The notes under the pieces were generated by a model that was given only the letters and a program-made list of their open reading frames with translations, had not been told where the DNA came from and did no database searches. A stretch of 64,000 bases of DNA from Lingula anatina (Eukaryota; Brachiopoda; Lingulata; Lingulida; Lingulidae): assembly GCF_001039355.2 (NCBI RefSeq), contig NW_019774480.1, positions 224,859 to 288,858 of the forward strand, in the 5' to 3' direction. Below, in pieces: positions 46,806 through 64,000 of the stretch. Position 1 is the first letter of the stretch. Every line of letters begins with the position of its first letter. The position numbers were made by a program, and so were the translations under genes.

Positions 46806-46837
<32 letters not shown>

Positions 46838-47062
46838 GCAGTGACATTTGGTCCGAATGAGAGGAAAAAAAATAACGTTCAGTATTCAGTAAAATAAAAA
46901 TAATATAAAACTGTGCATTGGAGCACACGAACAATACGTGGTGCTTCGATATGAAACTAGACAACTTTTGTGTTTTTAATCTCCAAATACTAAAAAAAAA
47001 TCAATTAAACTATTAAAGAGGCCGGGAACAAGAACTTATTATATAGTATATTTTATATTAAT

Positions 47063-47100
<38 letters not shown>

Positions 47101-50100
47101 GATTATATACATATAACACTATTAATACAATGGGAATCCCCTTGTAATGAAGGTAAAATAAATGTTATTCTAAGGAATTCCGATGGATTTACTTTTAAAA
47201 CATAAAATCAATAGAACATTTCTAATATAAATTTTCAAAAAGACACCAGAGAGCAAATTAAATAAAATCAACCAGACGGTAAATACCGGCAGGCTTTGTT
47301 AATTTCACCAACTTGTTTATTTCACCTTTTCACCTTTCGCGCACGCGCAGTTGTTTGAAGCCTGTGCTGTGCATTAGTAGTTTTGATTTTTTTTTACACA
47401 AGTTGCCGCACTGAATCACTTTCCCTTAAGATAAAGATTGCGTGTATGTGTTTGTATGTGTTTATTGGAACAGAATGCTCACAAAAAATCCTAACGTAAC
47501 AGTTGATGGCTGAGGCTGATGGTCCAAGCCTATTGTAACTTTTTTGCAATTATGTCTTTTAAATTTTTGTATAAATATTTTAGAATGGGAATGTCGGGAC
47601 GCCTTCTTTATTATTTGGGGGCATGTGTAACCGGCTGACAAGAAGTTACATATTTTCTGTCTAACAGAAATTGAAAACCATTGTGCCGTTTCCAAAAAAG
47701 ATAAAGCACTTGCAGGTTTCCATACAGTTTAAAGTGAAGTGACGTTCCCATATGCGCACTTACTGTCTGAATAATTAACTCCAGGACTACATCTCATGAT
47801 GTCTCTTACCTCAAAGGAGGTTATGTTTTTGGTTCCGTTAGTTTGTCTGTCTGTCTGTTAGCAACATTACAGAAAAAGTTATGGACCGATTTTGATAAAA
47901 TTTTCAGGAACTGTCAGAAGTGGGCCAAGTAACAGATGATTACTTTTTGGTGGTGATCCGGATCATTAATCTATCAATAATCAATAATAAAAAATAATTA
48001 AAAAAAACTAAATCATTATAGAATGAAAATTTAGGGGTTAAACGGCATTGGGTGGAGACTTTACTGCTTTGGCGGAGGTCTGCGCTCTCGGAGTGCTTTT
48101 CTAGTTTAACATATATTTTTATTGTTACGGACATAAAACTCAAACTAATGTTGTGGTGGCTCAGCACTGTATATTGACTTCATTCTACCTTTCTGTCAGG
48201 TCATGTTATCTTTCCATAATTTATCCATATTAGTTGTGCCACCTCTTTACGGTTAGAGGGTTACTCTAGATGTAATTTCTCCTCTTCGAGTGCGTTTTCC
48301 TGTCTCCATTCTTCCCACCGCTACTCTTTGTCGACTACAAGAAATAATTCCCACATCGACATCCGAGTATGTAGTAACAATGGGTTTCCCCCAAGCTGTC
48401 TAGCTGTGGGATCGGCCAGTGCTTCTGTTTTTATATCCGTTTTTCTGGTTAAATAAAAACTGCAAGATTTATAAGAGCTATAAGTATACTTTGTGCATAT
48501 TTATGAAAATTGAGATGTGGGTGGATAAAAAGAGATGTAAAAAATAATAATAACAGAAAGTGAAAATCAATGTGCCGATTCCAATAAAGATAAGTAAAGT
48601 CGGTTTGGAATGTGTCTCCAGTTCTCATGTTCGTACAGGTATATGCGCACTTACTGACTGAATAATTATCCCCAAGCACTGCATATCATGATGTATGCCA
48701 CCTTCAATGGTAATGAGTTTTTGTTTAATGTATATTTTTTTATTGTTACAGACATACATCTCAAACCAGTGCTGTGGTGGCTCGGCACCCCACTGCATAT
48801 TAATTTCATTGCACTTGTACTTCTGTCAGGTCATGTTATTTTTTTATGATTTTTCCATGTTAATCCTGCCACCTCTTTACGGTTAGAGGGTTACTGTAGA
48901 TTTAATTTCTCCTCTTCGAGTGTGTGATTCCGTCTCCATTCTTCCCACCGCTACTGTTTGTCGACTACAAGAAATAACTCACACATCGACATTCCAATAG
49001 GTTAAAAAATCGAGTTTCCCAAAAGTTGTTGTAACTGTCGGTCACTAATTCAGTTTCTACATTCGTTTTTTCTGGCTAAATAAAAACCGGAAGGTTTCTC
49101 TGGATTTTTGGACTATTTCTAAATAAACATGTTTATAAGGGCTAAGTACAAATGGCGCATATTTATCAAAAATGAGACGTGAGTAGATCAGAATAGATGT
49201 AAAAAAAGAAAATGAAAATCAAATTGCCGATTCCAATAAAGATAAAAACATTTGCAGGTTTCCATACACTTTGAAGTGAAGTGAGTTGATGGAATGTGTC
49301 TCTAGTTCTCATGTTCGCATATGCGCACTTACTGTATAAATAATTATCCCCGAGCACTACTTATCATGATGTCTCATTGGGTGGAGACTTTACTGCTTTG
49401 GCGGAGGTCTGCGCTCTCGGAGTGCTTTTCTAGTTTAACATATATTTTTATTGTTACAGACATAAAACTCAAACTAATGTTGTGGTGGCTCAGCACTGCA
49501 TATTGACTTCATTCTACCTTTCTGTCAGGTCATGTTATCTTTCCATAATTTATCCATATTAGTTGTGCCACCTCTTTACGGTTAGAGGGTTACTCTAGAT
49601 GTAATTTCTCCTCTTCGAGTGCGTTTTCCTGTCTCCATTCTTCCCACCGCTACTCTTTGTCGACTACAAGAAATAATTCCCACATCGACATCCCAGTATG
49701 TAGTAACAATGGGTTTCCCCCAAGCTGTCTAGCTGTGGGATCGGCCAGTGCTTCTGTTTTTATATCCGTTTTTCTGGTTAAATAAAAACTGCAAGATTTA
49801 TAAGAGCTAGAAGTATACTTTGCGCATATTTATGAAAATTGAGATGTGGGTGGATAAAAAGAGATGTAAAAAAATAATAATAACAGAAAGTGAAAATCAA
49901 TGTGCCGATTCCAATAAAGATAAGTAAAGTCGGTTTGGAATGTGTCTCCAGTTCTCATGTTCGTACAGGTATATGCGCACTTACTGTCTGAATAATTATC
50001 CCCAAGCACTGCATATCATGATGTATGCCATCTTCAATGGTAATGAGTTTTTGTTTAATATATTTTTTTATTGTTACAGACATAAATCTCAAACCAGAGC

Positions 50101-51490
50101 TGTGGTGGCTAGGCACCCCACTGCATATTAATTTCATTGTACTTGTACTTCTGTCAGGTCATGTTATTTTTTATGATTTATCCATGTTAATCCTGCCACC
50201 TCTTTACGGTTAGAGGGTTACTGTAAATTTAATTTCTCCTCTTCGAGTGTGTGATTCCGTCTCCATTCTTCCCACCGCTACTGTTTGTCGACTACAAGAA
50301 ATAACACATCGACATTCCAATATGTTTTAAAATCGAGTTTCCCAAAAGTTTTTGTAACTGTCGGCCACTAATTCAGTTTCTACATTCGTTTTTTCTGGCT
50401 AAATAAAAACCGGAGGGTTTCTCTGGATTTTTGGACTATTTCTAAATAAACATGTCTATAAGGGCTAAGTGCACATGGCGCATATTTATCAAAAATGAGA
50501 CGTGAGTAGATCAGAATAGATGTAAAAAAAGAAATTGAAAATCAAATTGTCGATTCCAATAAAGATAAAACATTTGCAGGTTTCCATACACTTTGAAGTG
50601 AAGTGAGTTGATGGAATGTGTCTCCAGTTCTCATGTTCGTATATGCGCACTTACCGTATGAATAATTATCCCCAAGCACTGCATATCATGATGTCTCCCT
50701 GCTTCAGTGGTGTGGTGTTTTTGTTTAATATATATTTTTGGTTGTTGTGGCCATAAAACTCAAATTAATGCTGAGATGACAGGGCCCAGCACTGCATTTT
50801 ACTTCTCTGTCAGGTCATGTTTTTTATAATGATTTATCCATATAAATTCTGTCACCTCTTTACGGTAAGAGGGTTACTCCAGATTAAATTAAATTTCTTC
50901 CCACCGCTACTCTTTGTCGACTACAAGAAATAAGTTACACATCGACAGTATGCACATGCAGTTAAAAGGAGTTTCACAGAAATTGTTGTAACTCTGGGAT
51001 CGGCCACTACTTCAGCTCTACATCCGTTTTTCTGGCTAAATTAAAACTGGAAGGTTTCTCTGGATTTTTGGACTATTTCTAAACAAATGTGATTATAAGG
51101 GCTACGTACACGTGGAGCATATTTATCAAAAATGAGTAAATCAGAATTAAGAGAAAAAAAAAGAAATTGAAAATCAACGTGCTGATTCCAATAAAGACAA
51201 AACAATTGCAGGTTTCCTTACAGTTTAAAAGTGAAGTGACTTTCGAATGAGTCTCCAGTTTTCACGTTCGTATATGTGCACTTCCTGTCTGAATAATTAT
51301 CCCACGGTACTACATATCATAATATCTCCCGCCTCAAATGGTGTGGTGCTTTTGTTTAATGTAAAATTTTTAATTGTTACAGACAATAAACTCAAACTAA
51401 TGCTACGGTGGCTCAGCCTAGCACTCCACATTGATTTCATTCTATCTTTCTTTTAGGTCACGTATATGGTCCAACTTCCAAGCCAATGAA
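44700..51490. repeat. Higher-order array of ~0.63-0.70 kb monomers
   Basis: The landmark GAGGGTTACTCTAGA (or close variants) lies near 44907, 45533, 46207, 48255, 48885, 49588, 50214 and 50868. The linked CTTCCCACCGCTACT and TGTCGACTACAAGAAAT words repeat with it. Four monomer types can be told apart by the segment after TTGTTACAGACA. No reading frame is conserved, so it is a noncoding satellite-like array. Confidence 0.82.
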
Positions 51491-51500
51491 CATTTGCTTA
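46806..51500. repeat. Duplicated block 2 (repeat-rich, no gene)
   Basis: Starts in a CT run right after a single N and repeats the order of block 1, with an extra pair of array monomers. Both blocks end with the same CACGTATATGGTCCAACTTC sequence. Confidence 0.8.
47801..48104 (+). mobile_element. Helitron-like short element, most complete copy
   Basis: A ~300 bp repeat carries TTATGGACCGATTTTGATAA, GGTGGTGATCCGGATCA and GGCGGAGGTCTGCGCTCTC. It ends with a small hairpin (GCGCTC-TCG-GAGTGC, imperfect) and then TTTTCTAG at 48101-48104. A hairpin followed by CTAG is the Helitron 3' signature. Other copies lie at about 43791-44016 and 49377-49436. The 5' end is uncertain. Confidence 0.5.
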
Positions 51501-52277
51501 TTCTGTTTTATGGATTTGATTTTGTTTCGCCTTCAGCGTGAGACCATGATATAAAACAATCGGTAACGCGTACACCTCATGTTACAAATGTGGGTGATAC
51601 AGTAGGGAAATGACTCTACGAATGATGATAAAAGGTTGGTACAGTTTGACTACAATTCCTGACGTACATATTTTGCACATGTAATACGAAACTAATGGAC
51701 TTTGTTCAATTTTATTATGAATGATCGATAGATAATATCTGTTACAGCATGTAGGTTTTTCTTCTGTGATTACTCGTTGGAGTCGAACATTTATTCCTAA
51801 AATTGCAGAAAAATCCATCCGTTTAGAGGCGTTACTACTGCTTGTGTGGGCTGCCCGTTTGAAACCCGTAACAGGTACGTCAAGAGCCATACCAATATTC
51901 GAACGTTTATTTACAACCGTAAGAGATATTTTTAAAAACATGCATAGTTAAATTTCCCGACATCAAATAAGTGAGTCTATAAATCTGCACCCTAAGCAGT
52001 GGCGGGTTTAAAGGGGGGTGTCAGGGGGGTCCTGACCCCCCCTTCGATTTCTAAAAAAAATCACAACTATTCTCCCTACTTGAAATTAGAATTTCGAATC
52101 AAAGTTCTAAACCGTATCAAATGACACTGTTCGCCCTGAAGCTCATGGTGAGATCTGTAGTGTTAGTTCACAAAAATGGAACATAGCTGATCATTGATTT
52201 AGACAGAATGTGAACTGTTGCTTAAAGACGCACATATTTGTGTGAAACTGTATTTTCAACTTTGGTTATGATAGAAA
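51500..52277. other. Spacer with one unassigned open frame
   Basis: A 119-codon minus-strand frame (51582-51941) and an overlapping plus-strand frame (51766-51951) are present. Neither has a recognisable domain or clear splice context. A truncated element with a GGCGGGTTTAAAGGGG start lies near 52003. Confidence 0.35.
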
Positions 52278-54915
52278 TAGTCTGGTGGGAAGGAGGGGTT
52301 CACGTGCAACCCCGTGAAAAATAGTGGATACCTATATTTTCTTAACCCTTGATGTCTAAATTTTTGATTTTTAGATGTTCCCAGAGTGAAAAAATTCCCA
52401 TGGGGTTTTAATTTAATGATATGTAACACCCTGTGGCTCAAATAACCGCATTTGAAATAATGGGGGTAGGGGAAGAAAATTATCTATAGTTTGCAATTTA
52501 AATAAGATATAAGAATGGTTTATATATCATTATGTAGGTAAAGGGTTGCTCTAAAAATACAAGTAATAAAAGTTATGTAATACTGAACCATGTCTAAGTA
52601 AAATGGTGTCAAAGGTCAAATGAGGTCAAATTTGAGAAATTTTCAGAAAAATTAAGCAATAAAGTTTATCTGTATAGAGAATGTGAGCCAACAACATACT
52701 TTTCAGGGTATATTTGATAAATCCCATCTATATTACAAATGTTTAATGGTCATTTGTGACTTAGTTTTACAGTTTGTGAGAATAATGATGAATATGATTA
52801 GCGTATGGGAGTATTAGTTAAATTTCAGATCAGTGGGGGTAGGGGAAGAAAATCACTCATAACTTGAAATTTAAGTAAGATAAAACAATGATTTATATAT
52901 GATTGCATAGCTAAAGCCTTGTTCTAAAAACATAAGTAATAAAAATTATGTAATGCTAAACCATAATGGAGTAAATGGGGTCAAAGATCAAATGAGGTCA
53001 AATTTGAGAAATTTTCAGGAAAATAAGCCAATATAGTTTCCTTATTTAGAGGATTAGAGCCCACAGTATATATTTGGAGTAAGTTGTACAAATCCCATTT
53101 ATATAGCAAATGTTTTATGATCTATTGAGACTTAATTTTACAGTTTGTGGAAATTGTGATAGATATGATTAACATATGGGTACGGATACTATCAGTTCAA
53201 TTTCAGATCAATGGGGATAGGGGAAGAAAATCACCCATAACCTGAAATTTAAGTTATATATAACAATGATTTGTATATCATTGCACTAAACATACAATTA
53301 ATAAAAGTTATGTTATACTGAACCATCTTAAAGTAAAAGGGGGTCAAATAAGGTCAAATGAGGTCAAATTTGAGAAATTTTCAGAAAAATAAAGCAATAA
53401 AGTTTATCTGTATAGAGAATGTGAGCTAACAATATACTTTCTAGTGTATGTTTGGTAAATCCTATCTATATGACAATGCTTAATGGTTATTTGTAACTTA
53501 ATTTTACATTTTGTGATTATTATGATGGATATGATTAGCGAATGGGAGTATCAGTTAAGTTTCAGATCAGTGGGGGTAGGGAAAGAAAATCAATCATAAC
53601 TTGAAATTTAAGTAAGATATAACAATGATTCAAATATCATTGCATAGCTAAGGAGTTCCTCTAAATACATAAGTAATTAAAGTTATGTAAACACTTACAC
53701 TTATGGAGTAAAATGGGGTCAAAGGTCAAATAAGGTCAAATAAGGTCAAATTTGAGGAATTTTCAGAAAAATAAAGCAATAAAGTTTATTTATTTAGAGG
53801 GTTAGAGCCCACAGTATATTTTTGGAATATGTTGTGCAAATCCCATCTTTATAGCAAATGTTTTATAATCTTTTGAGACTTAATTTTACATTTTCTGAGA
53901 TTTATCAATATGGTGGGGGTGTAGTTCAATTGCCAAAAATGGGGGTAGGGGAAAGAAAATCATTAATAGTATAGGTATTAATTAAGATATGGCATTGATT
54001 ATATATCACTGTGTTGATAAAAGAGAGCTCTAACCATTTAAGCAATAAAAGTTGTGCAACATTGAATCATGGCTAAGTTAAAAGAGATCAAATGTTAAAT
54101 AAGGTCAAAATTGAGACATTATCAGGAAAGTAGAATAGAGGTCAAATTTGAGTCATTTTCTGAAAAAAAAAAAACAATAAAGCTAATTATTTAACATAGG
54201 ACTTGATTTAGATTATGTTTCTTTAGGGTAAGTTGTCTGTTTCAATTTTTTCATGGGAATTTATTTTAAAGTTTGTTAAATTAAAAATGCAATTCTTACA
54301 GCAGAGGGGTTCAGCATAATTGGCAAAAATTGGGGCTAGGGAAAAATCTGTTCATAGGAGGGAATTTTAAGTAAATGTAGCTATGATTTATGTATCATTC
54401 TGAAGCTGAAGGGTTGTTCAAAATACATCAGAAATAAATGTTATATAAAATTAACACATGGTGAGGCTTAATGGGGTCCAAGATCAAACTAGGTAAATTT
54501 GTAGGTATTTCTAGGAATGTAAACCAATACAATTTATATCAATTATACTTGACTTGAACCTAAAATATATTTTTTAGACACATGTTCATCCCTATTACAA
54601 GGTATGGAATATTGATGGAATATTTGGATTTTTTACAATAAGTGAGTACTGCAGATGAGATCAGTTCAATTGCATAAAAAAATGGAGACAGGGAAAGGAC
54701 ACCCTTCATAGTAGGGAATTTAATTAAGATTTACCTTAGATATATCACTGTGCAGCCAAAATATTGCTCATAACATATAAATAACACATTTTATGTAAAA
54801 GTGAATCATATGTCTTCATAGAATGGGATCAAATGGGGGTCAAATTTGAGGCATTTGTAAGAAAACAAATTAAATATAGCAGTTAAATTTTACAGAGAAG
54901 AATATGATTTGTAGA

Positions 54916-54971
<56 letters not shown>

Positions 54972-57073
54972 AAGTTCATATGTATTACAATGATTTGATG
55001 GGGGTATGAGAGTTTATTTTACAGTAGGTGAGATATAAAACCTATACAAGCACTGCAGATGGGTTTAGTTCAATTGTCGAAAAAAAAACGGGGGTAGGGG
55101 AGAAAAATCCATATCATTTGATATTTATTCTTAAAACAAAATAAACATTATACTCCTACATTACTTAAATGTTTAGAGGGACCATTCAGCAACACAATGA
55201 TATATAAACTATAGTTATATCTTACTTAATTCCCTTACTATTAATGATTTCCTTCTCCTAGCTGCCCCCATTTGTGGGCAATCGAACTGAGATCCCCCTA
55301 CAGTACATATACTAATAAGTTGTATCATTCATAAATATCAGAAACTCTAAAATAAAGTATTTAAACTCCATGAAATGTTTGTAACAAAAATGAACTCGTG
55401 TTCTCTGAATAAAGAAACTTGACTGCTTCAAATATGAGACCTCATTGGACAGTTTTCCCCTTTTTACACAGACATCATTCAATTTTACATAATATTTGCA
55501 ATCTAAATGTTTAGAACAACCCTTCAGGTATATTATGATATACAAATCACAGTTATACCTTACTTAGAATACCTCCTATGAGTGATGTCCTTTCCCTGCC
55601 CCCCCTTTATGGCAATTTAACTGAACACTTCTGAAGTACTGGTATCAGACATAGATCTAAATGCTGTAAAATGAATCCCCAAAACCCTGTTAAATAACTA
55701 AATTTTAAACTGTATTTACCAATCATACTCTAAAGAAACATTTTCTACGTTCAAAATTTCTGATTAAATAAAAATTCTATTTTGAAAATGACTCCCATAT
55801 GCTAATCATATCCATCATAATTATCACAAACTGTAAAATTAAGTTACAAATGACCATTAAGCATTGTCATATAGATAGAATTTACCAAACATACACTAAA
55901 AAGTATATATTTAGAGCTCACATTTTCTATATAAAATATTACTTTATTTTTCTGAAATTTTCTCAAATTTGACCTTATTTGACCTTTGACCCCCTTTTCC
56001 TTTGAGATAGTTCAGTATTACATAATTTTTTATTACTTTTATGTTTAGAACAATCCTTAAGCTATGCAATGATATACAAAACATTGTTATATATTACTTA
56101 AATTTCAGGTTATGGGTGATTTTCTTCCCCTATCCCCATTGATCTGAAATTGAACTGATAGTATCCGTACCCATATGTTAATCATATCTATCATAATTTC
56201 CACAAACTGTAAAATTAAGTCTCAATAGATCATAAAACATTTGCTATATAAATGGGATTTGCACAACTTACTCCAAATATATACTGTGGGCTCTAATCCT
56301 CTAAATAAGGAAACTATATTGGCTTATTTTCCTGAAAATTTCTCAAATTTGACCTCATTTGACCTTTGACCCCATTTACTCCATTATGGTTTAGCATTAC
56401 ATAATTTTTATTACTTATGTTTTTAGAACAAGGCTTTAGCTATGCAATCATATATAAATCATTGTTATATCTTACTTAAATTTCAAGTTATGAGTGATTT
56501 TCTTCCCCTACCCCCACTGATCTGAAATTTAACTAATACTCCCATACGCTAATCATATTCATCATTATTCTCACAAACTGTAAAACTAAGTCACAAATGA
56601 CCATTAAACATTTGTAATATAGATGGGATTTATCAAATATACCCTTAAAAGTATGTTGTTGGCTCACATTCTCTATACAGATAAACTTCATTGCTTTATT
56701 TTTCTGAAAAATTCTTAAATTTGACCTCATTTGACCTTTGACATCATTTTACTTAGACATGGCTCAGTATTACATAACTTTTATTACTTGTATTTTTAGA
56801 GCAACCCTTTACCTACATAATGATATATAAACCATTCTTATATCTTATTTAAATTGCAAATTATAAATAATTTTCTTCCCCTACCCCCATTATTTCAAAT
56901 GCGGTTATTTGAGCCACAGGGTGTTACATATCATTAAATTAAAACCCCATGGGAATTTTTTTTACTCTGGGAACATCTAAAAATCAAAAATTTAGACATC
57001 AAGGGTTAAGAAAATATAGGTATCCACTGTTTTTCACGGGGTTGCACGTGAACCCCTCCTTCCCACCAGACTA
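52278..57073. mobile_element. 4.8 kb fold-back element with long repeat-filled arms
   Basis: The ends TAGTCTGGTGGGAAGGAGGG and its reverse complement at 57054-57073 open arms that stay complementary inward to about 55.1 kb. The left arm is ~2.8 kb and the right ~1.9 kb. Each arm is a series of ~365-375 bp diverged units carrying GGGGGTAGGGGAAGAAAAT and a cluster of AGGTCAAA words. No transposase frame is present. A TA run lies at 54921-54966. No clean target duplication is seen. Confidence 0.85.
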
Positions 57074-57193
57074 AAATAACAGTTGATTGCCACCTAGTAA
57101 TTTTTTAAGTTACTTTCCCGGACATTTGCAAGGTATACAGAATAGACAACTGATTAGAAACGTGTTTTCGTGTCTTGTTCATATATCAATACA

Positions 57194-57508
57194 TTAAAGG
57201 GATAATAACTCTTTGTTTCGGCCAAAAAATGAATTTTCCTGGGGTAAACAATTTTCCCATACTCACCAATGGTTAATGAATCCATTTTTACATTCAAAGT
57301 TAGTCCCTTTTTTTCCTAAAAAAAATTTTTTTTTTTGAGTATAGCCATCAATGGAGGTCACGTGGTCTAAAGACAAGCTCAGATATCAGAATAATAGCTA
57401 TAACTGCTGTTTTTGTGACAAAACAGAATATATTATATTTCTACGAGTTATTCACAATGGTTTTATTGTGAAATATAGATCTCATGCGAAGAGTTATTAT
57501 CCCTTTAA
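57194..57508. mobile_element. TTAA-flanked MITE
   Basis: TTAA at both ends (57194-57197 and 57505-57508) flanks exact inverted AGGGATAATAACTCTT / AAGAGTTATTATCCCT. The TTAA target is typical of piggyBac-type elements, but the superfamily is inferred from that alone. Confidence 0.75.
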
Positions 57509-57799
57509 CGCAGAATTTCACGTTTAAGTTATTATTTATAAAGCACCGATATTTTAAACAACTATCTTGAAGGTACACTACATGGGTTTGAAAATACCTC
57601 AAAAGTTCATTAATTAATAAATAAATTAAGTAATTAATTAATTTATTTATCTATCTATTTTAATTATTTATTTATTTATTTATTTTTGCCATCCACAGCT
57701 TCTTATAAATGTCACTTTAAACTACACCAGCATTTATAAATTGAATTAAAGATCGAACGTAAGTGCAAAGAGCGATATATATATACAGGGAGATATATA

Positions 57800-58302
57800 T
57801 ACAACATTGGTCAAAAAGGTTGTCCCACCCCCGTTTCCATGTACTTTTATTTACAAATGATCACCTCACAGCTGTAAATTGTTAGAAATAGTGATTTTTA
57901 TTACAGATACCGTGTCTAACATGATTAATGGTAAAAAAATACAAAATAGTGGTGAAAATATATACATTTTATACCTTTAGTAAAATTTATAAGAGGTACC
58001 CCCTCAAATACGCTGTTTCACTGTGACTTCTACAGATGTAAAGAAATGTTTATTAAATTGAAAAGACGCCATCAAATGTCACCAAATTCACACACAATTA
58101 GCATTAGGGTGTGCTCGTTAAAGGTCGCTTGCCCAACAGCGTGTGCGTCTACCGCATACTGCAATTATCTCCTGAAGACGGCGCGACACGGGTTACAATT
58201 CTGTTTTGTGGGATATTGTCCCATTCTTCTTAAGTTGGGGGAGTTGGTCCACGTTTTTATGGGGTTGGTTCTCCTTTGCATTGCACATTGACCAATGTTG
58301 TA
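57800..58302 (-). mobile_element. Tc1/mariner-derived 0.5 kb remnant
   Basis: TA-flanked ends TACAACATTGGTCAA are inverted copies. The minus strand between 58140 and 58240 still reads EEWDNIPQNRIVTRV, the C-terminal signature of Tc1-type transposases, so this is an internally deleted descendant. Confidence 0.75.
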
Positions 58303-58386
58303 TATGATTTGCGAGTACTAGAAAATTGCTTATTTCCTCGGGAAAAGTCATGTTGGGGGGTAATTCCAATGGAATTGCCCTTTAAG

Positions 58387-64000
<5,614 letters not shown>

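Noticed and set aside
51582-51941. 119-codon minus-strand frame as a gene
   Set aside because: No recognisable domain, no promoter or splice context, and an overlapping frame on the other strand. Kept only as an unassigned frame.
42377-57073. CRISPR-like or other phage-defence repeat array
   Set aside because: Repeat units are hundreds of bases long and diverged, in a eukaryotic setting, with no spacer pattern.

Overview
The window is eukaryotic, AT-rich animal DNA. Genes are split by GT-AG introns, there are many microsatellites, and short inverted-repeat transposons are abundant. A marine invertebrate, probably a bivalve mollusc, is the best guess. This rests on small secreted Gly/Tyr-rich proteins of shell-matrix or byssus type, an SRCR-collagen gene, and the repeat style. 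The species cannot be fixed from the sequence alone.

Region 1 (1-13.6 kb) is a cluster of three nearly identical genes, A on the minus strand and B and C on the plus strand. Each encodes a 107-residue secreted Gly/Tyr-rich peptide. Each has a TATA box, an intron just after the stop codon, and a 3' UTR exon ending in AATAAA. B and C lie in tandem duplicated units of several kb, and A is inverted relative to B. Three transposons are present beside A and B but missing from the C unit, so C preserves the empty sites. Region 2 (13.6-20.3 kb) is mostly repeat-rich spacer followed by a diverged fourth member, D (129 aa).

Region 3 (21.7-41.8 kb) is a complete CAND1 gene on the plus strand, the cullin-RING ligase substrate-receptor exchange factor. 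I reconstructed 32 coding exons totalling about 1235 codons. The only defect is one extra base in exon 8, probably an assembly error. Its introns hold several MITEs. At least six exon ends, with their splice donors, have been copied in tandem into the following intron.

Region 4 (42.4-51.5 kb) has no recognisable gene. It is a two-block duplication containing a higher-order array of ~0.65 kb monomers. Single N characters sit at duplication joints, so part of it may be assembly artefact. Region 5 (52.3-57.1 kb) is a 4.8 kb fold-back element with arms made of ~370 bp repeats rich in AGGTCA-like half-sites.

Region 6 (57.2-64 kb) holds small transposons and the middle part of a plus-strand gene. 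That gene encodes an SRCR domain split over two exons, then a large hexapeptide/collagen-like exon, an 18-base collagen micro-exon and a further collagen exon running off the window. Its 3.5 kb intron contains a dead Tc1/mariner element that itself carries a MITE. No CRISPR array, operon, prokaryotic feature or viral gene was recognised.
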